Source: Emydura subglobosa
Lineage: Eukaryota > Chordata > Testudines > Chelidae
DNA length: 64,000 nucleotides
Assembly (NCBI GenBank): GCA_007922225.1
Contig: ML679956.1
Location: 75,862,095 to 75,926,094, forward strand
Reading direction: 5' to 3'
The translations under genes were made by a program, and so were the position numbers. The notes below the pieces were generated by a model. It saw only the letters and a program-made list of their open reading frames with translations. It had not been told where the DNA came from and made no database searches. Of the stretch, positions 9,750 through 20,250 are shown piece by piece. Every line of letters begins with the position of its first letter. Position 1 is the first letter of the stretch.

Positions 9750-11920
9750 AACATAGAAGCAGCATAAGAACAGCCATGCTGAGTCAGACCAATGGTACAT
9801 CAAGACCAGTATCCTGTTTTCCGACAGTGGCCAATGCCAGGTGCTTCAGAGGGAATGAAAAGAACAGGTAATCATCAAGTGATCCATCCCATCAGCCATT
9901 CCCAGCCTCTGGCAAACAGCAATCCCTGCCTCTCCTGGCTAATAGCCATTGATGGACCTATCCTCCAGGAACTTATATTTTTGGAACCCCATTATAGTCT
10001 TGGCCTTCACAACATCTTCTGGGAAGGAGTCCCACAGGTTGACTGTCTGTTGTGTGAAGAAATACTTCCTTTTGTTCGTTTTAATCCTGCTGCCTATTAA
10101 TTTCATTTGGTGACCCCTTGTTCTTGTGTTATGAAAAGCAGTAAATAACACTTCCTTATTTACTTTCTCCACACCTGTCATGATTTTATAGACCTCTATC
10201 CTATCCCCCCTTAGTCGTCTCTTTTCCAAGCTGAAAAGTCCCAGTCTGATTAATCTCTTCTCACATGGAAGCTCTTCCATATCCCTAAATATTTTAGTTG
10301 CCCTTTTCTGTACCTTTTCCAATATATCTTTTTTGAGATGGGGCAACCAGATCTGTGTGCACTATTCAAGATGAAGATGTACCATGAATTTGTAAAGAGG
10401 CAATATCGTTTTTTCTGTCTTTATTATCTATCCCTTTTCTAATGATTCCCAACATTGTGTTAGCTTTTTTGATTGCTGCTGCACATTGAGTGGATGTTTT
10501 CAGAGAACTATCCACAATGACTCCAAAATCTCATTCTTGAATATTAACAGCTAATTTACACCCATCATTTTATATGTATAGTTGGGATAATGTTTTCCAA
10601 TGTGCATTACTTTGCAATTATTAACTCTGAATTTCATCTGCCATTTTTTTGCCTAGTCATCAAGTTTTGTGAGATCTCTTTGTAACTCTTCACAATCTGC
10701 TTTGGACTTAACTATCTTGAGTAGCTTTGTATCACCTGCAAATTTTGCACCTCACTGTTTATCCCTTTTTCCAGATAATTGATGAATCTGTTAAACAGTA
10801 CTGGTCCCAGTACTGACCCCTGGGGGACACCACTATTTACCTCTCTTCATTCTGAAAACTGACCATTTATTCCTACCCTTTGTTTCCTGTCTTTTAACCA
10901 TTTACTGATCCAGGAGTGGACCTTCCCTCTTATCCCATGACCGCTTACTTTGCTTAAGAGCCTTTGGTGAGGGACCTTGTCAAAGGCTTTCTGAAAATCT
11001 AAGTACACTGTATCCACTGGATCACCCTCGTCTACATGCTTTTTGACCCCCTTAAAGAATTCTAGTAGATTGGGGAGGTATAATTTCCCTTTACAAAAAC
11101 CATGTTGACTCTTTCCCAACAAATTGTATTAATCTATGTGTCTGATAATTCTGTTCTTTACTATAGTTTCAACCAATTTGCCTGGTACTAAAGTTAGGCT
11201 TACTGGCCTGTACTCACCGGGATCACCTCTGGAGCCTTTTTAAAAAATTGGCATCACATTAGCTATCCTCCAGTCATGTGGTAGAGAAGCTAATTTAAAT
11301 GATAGGTTACATACCACAGTTAGTAGTTCTGCAATTTCACATTTGAGTACCTTCCGAACTCTTGGGTGGATACCATCTGGTCCCGGTAACTTATTACTGT
11401 TTAATTTATTAATTTGTTCCACAACATCCTCTAATGACACTTCAATCTGGGCTAATTCCTCAGATTTGTCTCCTAAAAAGAATGGCTCAGGTTTGGGAAT
11501 TTCCACACATCCTCAGCCGTGAAGACCGATGCAAAGACATAATTTGGTTTCTCCGCAATAGCCTTGTCGTCCTTGAGTGCTCCTTTAGCATCTCGATCGT
11601 CCACTGGCCCCACTGGTTGTTTAGCAGCCTTCCTGCTCCTGAGGTCACGTAACATTTTTTTTGCTGTTACTTTTTGAGTCTTTGGGTAGCTGTTCTTCAA
11701 TTTCTTTTTTTGGCCTTCCTGATGATATTTTTACACTTCACTTGCCAGAGTTTATCCTCCTTCCTATTTTCCTCAGTAGGATTTAACATCCACTTTTTAC
11801 AGGATGCCTTTTTGCCTCTAACTGCAGCAGCATTGTTGAAGTGGTTGGTTACTTGTGGAGAATGGCAGTTACTCTTCTTGTCCTGGGTGTCCCATGGTCT
11901 GTCTTGAGGGACAGCTGGGG
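9750..11920 (-). mobile_element. CR1 LINE, 5'-truncated, about 2.2 kb
   Basis: A long minus-strand CR1. The 3' UTR occupies 9750-9940 and begins on the plus strand with a short tandem duplication (AGAAGCAGCATAAGAAC twice, 9737-9771). ORF2 segments run upstream to about 11,900. The endonuclease domain and ORF1 are missing, as usual for 5'-truncated CR1. The copy is better preserved than most in this window but still has several stops and frameshifts. Confidence 0.93.
9939..11700 (-). pseudogene. CR1 ORF2 reverse transcriptase, broken
   Basis: Read from high to low coordinates, frame 11473-11700 carries the linker region with NYVFASVFTAED. Frame 11240-11506 has SNKLPGPDGIHPRV and LPHDWRIANVMPIF, fingers of the RT. 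Frame 10847-11122 has YLDFQKAFDKVPHQRLL, the palm block with the first catalytic Asp. The ADD-box region between 10,400 and 10,850 is open only in pieces. Frame 9939-10346 has [20 protein letters not shown] and [17 protein letters not shown], the C-terminal part. The order and spacing match CR1 ORF2. It needs several frame changes, so it is non-functional. Confidence 0.9.
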
Positions 11921-11984
11921 AAGCACAAGTTTTACTTGCATCCCTCTTTAAACTGCAGTGTGTTTGATGCTTGGGGAAAGTGTT

Positions 11985-12060
11985 CTCCAGTGGTTAGTGC
12001 AGCAGGTGTGGAGTCAGGACCCTTCTTGGGCTCTGTTCCCAATTCTGCTGCTGCTGGGCG
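11985..12060 (+). mobile_element. CORE-SINE 5' head fragment
   Basis: CCAGTGGTTAGTGCAGCAGG followed by GAGTCAGGACCC and CTGTTCCCAATTCTGCTGC is the tRNA-like head of the MIR-type SINE, with A- and B-box-like positions. The core and tail are missing. Confidence 0.65.
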
Positions 12061-12385
12061 CCTGCTTCATAAAGTCCAGGAGGCTAACGATTAATTGGAG
12101 CGCACCGATGCAGTAGTGGTCCACTGAAGACACAGAAAAACTCAGAACAATGACTGCAGCTGCATGTCGGAGTCTTTTTGTGTGAACTGGGGCCTTGCGG
12201 TCCCTTTTCCCCGGAGACCTACCCGCAAGTGAAAACTGGCTACCGCAGTTCAGCTCTCCTTCCCGTCTGACAACTTTCCACCGCGCCCTGGCTAAGTCAG
12301 TCCTTGACCAATGTCTGCTGTAAACACCACTGGCTACAATGCGTAGCGACCTGCTGCAGTGACAAGTAGGCTGCGTTCACACTGT
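12061..12385. other. No recognised feature
   Basis: About 325 bp without a recognisable gene or repeat. Confidence 0.4.
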
Positions 12386-12690
12386 GGTGCGTGGCTACAC
12401 TAGTCAATTAAAGGCTCTGCAGGGGGGGAGGCTGCGGGGAAAGATTCCAGCCACGGGGAGGCAGTGGGATGCTAAACTGCTAAAATCAGCAGTGTTGACG
12501 GGGAGGCAATGCTTAGGCGAGTGGGGCACATACCCGGGTACATACAGGGTTCAGGTGTGTCCTTACTTTACTGACCCCAGTAATGCCTCACCATCTACAG
12601 AGCCATGTATACCCGTGGTAGGGGGCATGTACTATATACTCTACACGCCACCGAAAGTAGTGTGCAGTACAAGACGGACCTGAGTGAGCG
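12386..12690. mobile_element. Possible MITE with GGCTACACT ends
   Basis: The left part has GTGGTGCGTGGCTACACTAG; the right part, in reverse complement, gives ACTGCACACTACTTTCGGTG and a GGCGTGTAGA stretch. The interior is GC-rich with no domain-bearing frame. The ends pair imperfectly, so the call is tentative. Confidence 0.4.
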
Positions 12691-13526
12691 AGCCAATTTG
12701 CAGCCAGCTAATCACATGGTAGCTTGCTTCCTAAAGCTGCTCTAGGGGCAACCTCCTTCTGGTTTTCTTTTTCTCTCGTTGCCCAGTTGCTTTCTGACGA
12801 GGAAGCAGCCGAACGTTTCCCTTAGGCAGGGCTGTAGCTGTTTTGCGACTTCCCACACCAGTCGATTTCAACTCCGTTAGCCAAACTGCAGTGTTGCCAA
12901 CCCCAAAGTGTTTGAAACTCCTCATGGCATGTTCTTGCCGTTACACACACTACACACAAATGTAACACACCACATTTCCCTGGGCCTTGTTTTTTTGTAA
13001 AAGGCCCTCCTGAGGGTTAACTGATTCCTGCTTGCAAAGAACTTGGAGGCTTGAGTTCTCTAGAAGTGGAAGGTAACCTTTACAATACACCCCTTTCTAT
13101 AGCTTGGCTCAGCTTGACCTTCAGAATTACTCCATGAAGAGATACACTAGCATTCTCAAACAATCCAATAGCTTTGTTATCAAGCTATTATTAACCTTAA
13201 ACCCTTAGTTTCCTGTGTCTCAGTTCCGGGTATCCGGTCCCCAGTATTAACTTCAGTGCCCTCTGCTGTATGTATTTAAACTAGCAGGATCTTGCGAGAG
13301 GCAGCTAAGTATGACAGCCAGATTCCAAATGTGATGAAGTCTCATGTCATGTTAATATTGGTCACCGTGATGTTCACTATCAGAAAAACTAGCTTTAAAA
13401 AGTATTGGCCAATGAGGAGGGTGATGGGTCTTAACTGTTTTTTAATCAACTAGCTGAAACAGTTCATCCGTCCCAAACTGATGCCGATAAAACCATCAAA
13501 CCACACAATACTGTTATCGCTTTCTC
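12691..13526. other. No recognised feature
   Basis: About 830 bp with no gene. GCAGTGTTGCCAACCCC near 12,889 matches one end of the element at 51,782 and could be a truncated copy, but no other end was found. Confidence 0.4.
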
Positions 13527-13630
13527 TAGATCATCGAATCGTAGGACTGGGAAGGACCTTGAGTGGTCGTCTAGTCCTGTCCCCTGCATTTATGGCAGGA
13601 CCAAGCATTAGCTAGACCTATATATAGCTA
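13527..13630 (-). mobile_element. CR1 3' terminus
   Basis: ATCATCGAATCGTAGGACTG, then GGAAGGACCTTGAGTGG and CCCCTGCATTTATGGCAGG, is the reverse complement of the classic CR1 3' end. Only about 100 bp remain. Confidence 0.8.
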
Positions 13631-13869
13631 GATATAGGGCTATCTAAAGATATTCTTTGCAAAAAGATATTGATAATTCTACAATGGGCTGGAGAAATCA
13701 TAAATCAACTTTTGTATTTATTTTTTAAAACATGATGGAAAGTGCAGTGTTTTAGGAGTTAGCCAGTCTCTAGCTCTGAGCTATCTCTGTCTTGAGATCA
13801 TTTAGTTCTCTAGGTCCAGCTCAAACGAAGAATTGATTCATACTGGAGACTGTGATGGTAGTTGTGAAT

Positions 13870-14012
13870 GTTTAGATTGTAAGCGCCTTGGGGCCGGGAT
13901 TTTCTTTTTGTTCCATGTTTGTACAGTACCTGGCACATTGAGGTCCTGGTCAAGGACTGGGGGCTCCAAAGTGCTATGGTAATAGAAATAAATAGTAATA
14001 ATAATAATAATA
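13870..14012 (+). mobile_element. SINE tail with (AAT)n
   Basis: TTAGATTGTAAGCGCCTTGG, then TGTACAGTACCTGGCACA and AAAGTGCTATGGTAATAGAA, ending in an (AAT)n run at about 13,995-14,012. The same tail recurs at 23.6, 24.6, 29.0 and 32.4/32.8 kb. Confidence 0.75.
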
Positions 14013-14605
14013 ATTAATAACTATTCAACATGGCCACTAAAGGACACACAGCAAGGAGGTTAGAGTCAGTGTATACAAGAAATAAAGAAAGTCTTGCATT
14101 CACCCCAGTGTTCTCACTTTTATCAGTTTTTTGGTAGAAATCTGATTTTGGAGACCTCGATTTGACAGACTCTTTTGTTCTACCAACTCCCAAAATTATA
14201 CTGATTTGCCACTTGGTGGATGAAGGGGACCAGGAAAAAGACTCTCTCATTTCTTATAGGAGCTGCTGCTTTCACGCAGACCACAGAGTCTTGAGTTTCT
14301 GTAATCTGAGAAACCACAGAAGGTGATTTGTCTTTCCTCATGTGTGGACACATAGCCCAGCACTTTGTGAGCATTACCAGAATACAATTAATATGTAATA
14401 ATTACTGTGTCAAACTTAGGGCTGTTCCAAACTCTGGTCCATTCAACTTTAGCTATTCATAACTTTGAAACTTCTTTATTGATTTTCTTCAAATTTGGCT
14501 TGTTTTGTAGATCTCATTGAGACTTAAAATCGCAGCCAAATCTGAAGATTCTGATTTTACTCAACTCTCTGTGTGTAAGGCTGTATATGAAATTGCAGTT
14601 TGTTA
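14013..14605. other. No recognised feature
   Basis: About 590 bp with no gene or clear repeat. Confidence 0.45.
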
Positions 14606-15176
14606 GATTTGTAACCCTTCTGCTAGGTGGAGCTGGCAGCAACAAGGGCTGGGTTCAATGTCTTGGGATTCCTCTTAACAATACAAAACAGAACTGACTC
14701 AAGCCCTCACCCAGTAACCTGGGAAAACATAACACCACCTTTGGGTTCCTCTAAGAGGCAATACCTCCCCACTTGCAAGAACTGAGTCTATGCATAACAA
14801 AAAAGAACATTGATTAAAGGGAAAAGGGGTCCCAGCATTAAGGCTTGGCCCCTAGACGTGCTCAGCAGTGACGACAGCTTTAGGAAACATCAACTGGAAA
14901 TAAAGCCTCTTAATTGAACCTAATCAACTATTTCATTAAACACTGCAGAGGACCAGATCAGATGGTGTCCAGGACTCTTTAAGAAACATTCACACCCCCA
15001 AGTAAGAACATCTACCCCCACCCACACTTATTTTCACTGTGCTTAGCAAATGAGGTTCAGTTTAGAGTGACCTGTTGAACCAGGGCATGCTAAGCACAGT
15101 TCTGCTGCCCTTTACAAGTACAATAAGGACAACATTTCATTACCTTACAGTCAAATACTAGAATGATTTGTAACCC
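14606..15176 (-). mobile_element. LTR-like segment flanked by 12-bp direct repeats
   Basis: GATTTGTAACCC occurs at 14606-14617 and again at 15165-15176, bracketing about 550 bp. The interior has no coding frame. It contains ATTGATTAAAGGGAAA, which could be a reversed poly(A)-signal region, and looks like a retroelement LTR on the minus strand. Known LTR target duplications are 4-6 bp, so the 12-bp match may include terminal sequence. Family unknown. Confidence 0.45.
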
Positions 15177-15879
15177 AAAACCAGCCAGAATTGATCATTT
15201 TGGCAAAGCAACTCCATCATGCTGTGCACTTAGGCAGAGTAGGCGTTTCTGTGCAAACATGGCCTGCTCCTAAAGTATTTTTCCCCCCAATGCATCACTA
15301 GATGTCCGGGGAGAGCTCATTCAGACCCTGCTTACAATTAGACATTGCTCTTTTTGAAAACATATATATCATGATATAACGATAAACCAATTTTAAAGGC
15401 AAAAGCCCCAGGGTCAGGGTTAAGGATGAATTTTCAAGCTGATCTCCACGTTTCCTGGGTGTGAGTGCCCGCTTTCCTCATTTTAATGTTGTACTAATTT
15501 TTGCATAATATTTTCATGGAATATACATGGACTACAAGATTGTGGGGCGTGTACAAGTTTTAGCAGCATGACTTTGTGCTGGTTGCATTGTTCACGAGCA
15601 GAGAGGTCAGCGAGTTAGGCAGATCATCTCAAATGAACAATCATCGGAGCTTTATTAACTTAGCTTTACTTCTCCCGCCTCTCCCAGAACCATGTGCGCA
15701 TGGCAGATCCATCTTCTGCTCAGTACTAGCAGACTTGCAGTTACACAATTGTGCCTCTCAGGCTGATTCAGAATTTGGATCTAGCTGGAAATGGAGTCCT
15801 GGGCTTCCTGACAACTTGACAGGGCCTGGGTACTCGACCTATGCGTCTAGGTATTATGGCTTCCGTCACTATCATAAGA
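15177..15879. other. No recognised feature
   Basis: About 700 bp. The plus-strand frame at 15576-15914 runs into CR1 3' sequence and shows no domain, so it is not called. Confidence 0.45.
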
Positions 15880-16235
15880 TTCATAGATTCCCAGGCCAGA
15901 AGGGATCATTGTGATCATCTAGTTTGACCTCCTGTATAACACAGGCCAGAGAACTTCCCAAAATAATTCCTAGAGAAAATCCTTAGGAAAACATCCCATC
16001 AGGATTTTAAAATTGTCAGTGATGGAGAATCCATCAGGACCCGTGGTAAATTGTTCCAATGCTAATTGCTCACTGGTAAAATTTACACCTTATCTTCAGT
16101 CTAAATTTGTCTAGTTTCCACTTCCAGCCACTGCATAGTGTTAGATCTTTCTCTGCTAGAATGAAGAACCCTTTATTATTAAATATTTGTAGACACTTAC
16201 AGACTAATCAAGTCACCCCTTAACCTGGTCTTTGT
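15880..16235 (-). mobile_element. CR1 3' fragment
   Basis: Starts with ATTCATAGATTCCCAGGCCAG then GATCATTGTGATCATCTAG, the reverse complement of a CR1 3' terminus. It continues through CTGTATAACACAGGCCAGAG and the 3' UTR, then degenerate ORF2 C-terminal sequence ending near CAAGTCACCCCTTAACCTGG. Confidence 0.85.
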
Positions 16236-16480
16236 TAATACCACAGCATCTCGCAGACATTAATGCATTTACCCTCACGACATCTATTTCAGGCAGGGAA
16301 GCTGTATTGCCCCCATTTTATAGATGGGGAACTGAGGCAAAAAGAGACTGGTGGCCAGATAGTGATAGCCTTATACTGAGTAATTCCTTACTCAGAGAGC
16401 AGCCCCAAGTTTGTGGGGCAACTGGTGTAAAGTATCACTCAGTGTAAGTAAGGGTATCAAATCTAGGCCTATCTGAATTC
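16236..16480 (-). mobile_element. MIR-like CORE-SINE, interrupted
   Basis: CCCCCATTTTATAGATGGGG, AACTGAGGCAAAAAGAG is the reverse complement of the MIR core. From about 16,350 to 16,440 it is interrupted by a partly palindromic stretch with TTACTGAGTAATTCC-like symmetry. ATCAAATCTAGGCCTATCTG resumes SINE-like head sequence. Confidence 0.6.
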
Positions 16481-16484
16481 ATGG

Positions 16485-16925
16485 ATTCATATATTATAAG
16501 TACAGAAGGGACCCCTACGATCATCTGACCTGACCTATTGCATAACAGGCAAGAGAACTTCACCCAGTAATTCCTGTGGCAACCCGGTAACTTCTGGTTG
16601 AGCTGTAGCATATCTTTTAGAGAAATGTTCATTCCCGATTTAAAGACTAAGTGATGGAGACGCCACCCCACCCCTAAATAGGCTGTTCTAAATGTAATTA
16701 CTCTAATGATTAAAAAAATTGTGCCTTATTTCTAGCCTGAATTTATCTAGCTTCAGCTTCCAGCCACTGGAACTTGTCTTTTAGATTAAAAAGTCCTGTA
16801 GTATCAGAACTCGTCTCCCCGTGTAGGTACTTAGAGACTGGGATCAAGGCAGCTATTAACCTTCTCTTTGACAAGCGTTGGATCAGTCTTTTAGCTCTTT
16901 TCTGAATCCTTTCCAATTTTCAATA
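16485..16925 (-). mobile_element. CR1 3' fragment, older copy
   Basis: Same 3' end type as the preceding CR1 (ACAGAAGGGACCCCTACGATC near 16,502), then the 3' UTR and a degenerate ORF2 C-terminus including TTTTCTGAATCCTTTCCAAT. It is more diverged than its neighbour, so the two are independent insertions. Confidence 0.82.
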
Positions 16926-16995
16926 AGGCTACCAGTAATTGAACCCAGTTCCCAGCCTGATGCTTTAACCACTAGTGCATCCTTCCTACAGAAAC
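16926..16995 (-). mobile_element. CORE-SINE head fragment
   Basis: AATTGAACCCAGTTCCCAGC and GCTTTAACCACTAGTGCATC are the reverse complement of the tRNA-like SINE head. The CR1 5' truncation point abuts it. Confidence 0.6.
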
Positions 16996-17670
16996 TTGTT
17001 CTGAGTTTTGATTTACCCAAGAGCAGCAGACTTCAGTTTTGGGCTCAACATTGCACATTCCAGGCAGCTCAGATTGTGACCTTTATTTAGCTATTTGTAT
17101 GAGCACTAAAACACTTTAACCATTTAGTTAAATGCTCTGATGAGGGTTTGGTTACAAAGCATCACTTTGGCTGCAAAATTCTGTATGCTGCTGGTTCTAG
17201 CAGGTTAGAAATACAGTCATATTTTCCATCGGTCTGTATAAGAACGATTGACCTTAGCTCTGTTGTGTGTTTTATGAAATGCCTCCCTATCTCTCATCCT
17301 AACAGAAAATAAAAGTACTGTGTCTTTAATTATGCCCTTCTAAACTTAAAAAAACCCTCCTTCACGCTAGCAAACACCTGTATTGCCACTGAAAGGCCTT
17401 TGCTAATATATTCCCCCCCACACACCCCCGTGTTCTTGATCACACCTGTCTAGCTTTGGGCAAAATAAAACACTCACATAGCTGCCAGAAGTAAGGTTCT
17501 TTGCTGACTTGAGCTACTGTATGTAAAGATCTCCAAAGAAATGTCAGATCGCTTTATTGAATTGTACTGAAAACTTGCTTGACAGTAACATTTAAGAGGA
17601 TCAGGACCTTCTCTGTAATTGCATATGGGTCAAAAAGGGCACTTCTTTTGGAGGGTTTTTTTACAATTTT
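16996..17670. other. No recognised feature
   Basis: About 670 bp with no gene or clear repeat. Confidence 0.45.

Positions 17671-17715
<45 letters not shown>
17671..17715. repeat. (CA)n microsatellite
   Basis: An uninterrupted run of about 22 CA units. It produces a VCVCVC stretch in the minus-strand frame at 17554-17778, which is therefore not a gene. Confidence 0.97.
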
Positions 17716-17718
<3 letters not shown>

Positions 17719-17874
17719 CTTCACCGGCAACTGATATGTAGCCACCTCTGGGGTGGAATGCAGGAACTGGGTAACCATTTAGAACACCATGCCCAGTTAA
17801 AACATAGAGGTGACCTTAGGCAAAATGTCATTAACATACATGACCCCTCCGCTTCATGCCCCTATTTTCACTAT

Positions 17875-17995
17875 TGGTGAAATCCAGCCCGGCACAAAGG
17901 ACTAGGGCAGGGCCTATGCTGCTGTTAAGTCCCTCATGTAAGTGGGGGCATAGCTCTTGTGCCAGCAATCTGCACAGAGGTGAATTTCACCATGT
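17875..17995. mobile_element. Palindromic MITE-like element
   Basis: Left end TGGTGAAATCCAGC and right end GAGGTGAATTTCACCA are inverted copies. The inner part also pairs (GGGCAGGGCCTATGC with GGGGCATAGCTCTTG). About 120 bp and non-coding. Confidence 0.6.
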
Positions 17996-18384
17996 ATAGG
18001 CAGCATCTAATAACGCCTATTTCCTCTGTTGAAACAAATAATCATTGTAACCAAGAAGAAAATTAGGAGCAGGTGAAAGCTGATTTTTAATGATCCTGAG
18101 ACCAAACTATTGTTTAATTTAAAATCTGAATATTATTTTCCTCCAAATCCTCTCCTGCTGCTCCCAGATATTCATTACAGTTCGCCATTCCTATGCCAAC
18201 AGTAGGAAATACTTGTTTCTCCAATCAAGACCCAAACCCTTTGCCTTGGTGCCGTTAGCAGAATATCTGTGCTTTATCTTTTCCTTCTTTCGTTTCAAGA
18301 TGTGTCCAAATGAGCATTCCAGATAGGAGCATTCCCATTCTGTGTGGGTGTTGGAATTAAGTATTAATACTGTAACCCCTGCTT
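17996..18384. other. No recognised feature
   Basis: About 390 bp without a recognisable element. Confidence 0.4.
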
Positions 18385-18560
18385 GTGTGGTGTGACACTC
18401 TGTCCCCCTCTAGTGGTGGCGAGGCCAGCTAGAGAGTGACGAGCCTGCTACAGTCAGTGCTACAAGGGGGATATCTACTAGCTCCGGAAATCTAGACTTA
18501 TGCATTAAACACCAGCTGTCCCAGGTTTGATCTCAGCTGACAACAGCCAGTGCCTGTTTG
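18385..18560 (+). mobile_element. Possible tRNA-like SINE or LTR edge
   Basis: GTCCCAGGTTTGATCTCAGC resembles a B-box, preceded by TTATGCATTAAACACCAGC. The upstream CCCCCTCTAGTGGTGGCGAGG could be a different repeat. The assignment is weak. Confidence 0.35.
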
Positions 18561-19329
18561 CCCTGTAATATTAAGATGGGAAACCACCAAATCCTAATTT
18601 AACCATAAATTCCTTTATTAAATCCAAAGGCCAAATGGTACTTATACAATTGCTTTAAACATGCTTAAAAAGCGTAAATAATAAGCAATTTACTACATCC
18701 AAACAGTACCAAAACATTTATTGGTATTTGATCGAGATACTTATGAATGGGCTAAACCCAGAAGTGCTTAGACCCATATTGGCTGGCTACCATGTGGTCA
18801 GGCAGGTACTAGCAATGAACCCTTTCAGAGTTTTCTTCTGATACCCTTTAACAAACAGGTGATGTCATTGCCAATTACTGACGTTAGCTAAAAACCAATT
18901 TGAGACAGTTCGCTCTGATTTCCAGTCTTAATCCAGATAAGATTGACAATCTCCTTTCTTCCCACCTTCTTGCTGCCCAACAAAAGAGTTTGTTCCCAAC
19001 TGCTGCACGTGGGTTCACGTTGGCTTTAACACTGGTGTGTAGGTTGGAAAGGGCCATATTGGCTCCTTTTAAAACAGATTCTTTTTGTCTTATTTAAAAC
19101 CATCTGCAGTCACCCTTGTCAGTCAGAGGCCTTCTTTTCAGAAACTTCCTCTTGTCTTGTTAGTTATTCTTTAAATCAGGTATCCTCCCTACCTCATTCC
19201 TTCTGGCCTTATAACTTCTTGTTTTCAAGGCCTTCCTTCTACTTGCTACCAGGGCCTTTCTTTATAACACATGTATTTCCTTAACTACGTTTAAGATAAC
19301 CCTAATTCTTTAATTTCATATTTATCCTA
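18561..19329. other. No recognised feature
   Basis: TTCCTTTATTAAATCCAAAG near 18,611 could be a reversed poly(A) region of an old LTR, but no ends are visible. No gene is seen. Confidence 0.4.
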
Positions 19330-19785
19330 CAGGGATGTTTTTGAAACCCACATTTGGATCTGAGATCCACCCACGACCAGCTTCTGTAATGGCCCAAACC
19401 ACAACCCTGGATCGGAATAGCTCTGGAATCCAGGGGTGTTTGAAACCAACATCCAGGTCTGAGTTTTGCACGTTATCTTTGTCTGTAATGGTCTGTCGCG
19501 AACTGCTCCCATCTGAAAAGCCCCATTCTGTGGTGATGCTCGAAACCCACGTCTTGATCTTACTTTTGTAAATGGCCTCCATCTCTAATGGCCCAAACCA
19601 AATCCTCCAATCTGTGTGGATGCTGAAAACCCACATATAGATTTGAATTCTTCACATGGCCTCTATCTCTTATGGCCTCACCCAAATCCTCAGCTCAGAA
19701 TGTCCCCTGTGCTTCCTGATGTTCAAGATCTGACTTGTGTCCACCTCTACAGTCATTTCCCCTCTATGTTGCTGTTCTTAATATC
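19330..19785. repeat. Degenerate tandem repeat, 85-100 bp unit
   Basis: At least four head-to-tail copies start near 19,332, 19,433, 19,530 and 19,614, with a weaker fifth near 19,698. Each begins with a variant of GGATGTTTTGAAACCCACAT, continues with GATCTGA and an ATGGCC/TAATGG block, then CCCAAACC and an AATCC end. Unit lengths are about 100, 97, 84 and 84 bp. A 104-codon minus-strand frame (19322-19636) spans several units and repeats a GWxSxxT..-like pattern, but frames differ between units, so I read it as a minisatellite. Confidence 0.8.
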
Positions 19786-19879
19786 CCAAGAACTTTAGGG
19801 GAGACCTGAAGCCTTTGGAGAATTCAGGTTCAGAAATTAAGGAGAGTTGGCTGAGCAATTTGTGAAATCTGTGCTCTGC

Positions 19880-19955
19880 AGGCCTGATTCATAGGTCATC
19901 AAAATCAACAGCAGTCTTTGACTTTAGTGGGCTTTGGATCAGTCCCGATGAACCC
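19880..19955. mobile_element. Short palindromic element
   Basis: GCCTGATTCATAGG at the left and TTTGGATCAGTCC at the right flank a core of AATCAACAGCAGTCTTTGAC. It is a diverged member of the short palindrome family with core CATTGAAGTCAATGG. Confidence 0.55.
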
Positions 19956-20079
19956 CAACTTTGGGGTGTAGACTGCATCTTCCTTATCTGTGAAAGTCGG
20001 ATAACAGTACACATATACCTACATTGCAGGGGAGGTGGTGATTAATTAGGTAGCGTTTATGCTGCATATATTTACACAC

Positions 20080-20250
20080 ACTGATTTTAACACCATGTGC
20101 TAGATCCCTTTTGCCAAAGACTCCATTTTGCAGATGGAAAAATGGATACACCGAGGTTAAATTATTTGCACAAATCAAAACCAAAGCCAGGATGAGAAAA
20201 AAAGAGTTTGTTCCCAACCCTGTGTTCAGGCCACTAGAGCACACACACAT
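20080..20250 (-). mobile_element. MIR-like CORE-SINE
   Basis: CCATTTTGCAGATGGAAAAA, GAGGTTAAATTATTTGCACA and CAGGCCACTAGAGC give the reversed core and head of the MIR-type SINE. The tail is missing. Confidence 0.7.

Noticed and set aside
17554..17778. 74-codon frame with VCVCVC run
   Set aside because: It is produced by the (CA)n microsatellite.
19322..19636. 104-codon minus-strand frame with repeated residues as a repeat protein
   Set aside because: The repetition comes from the tandem DNA repeat, units have unequal lengths not divisible by three, and the frame changes between them.
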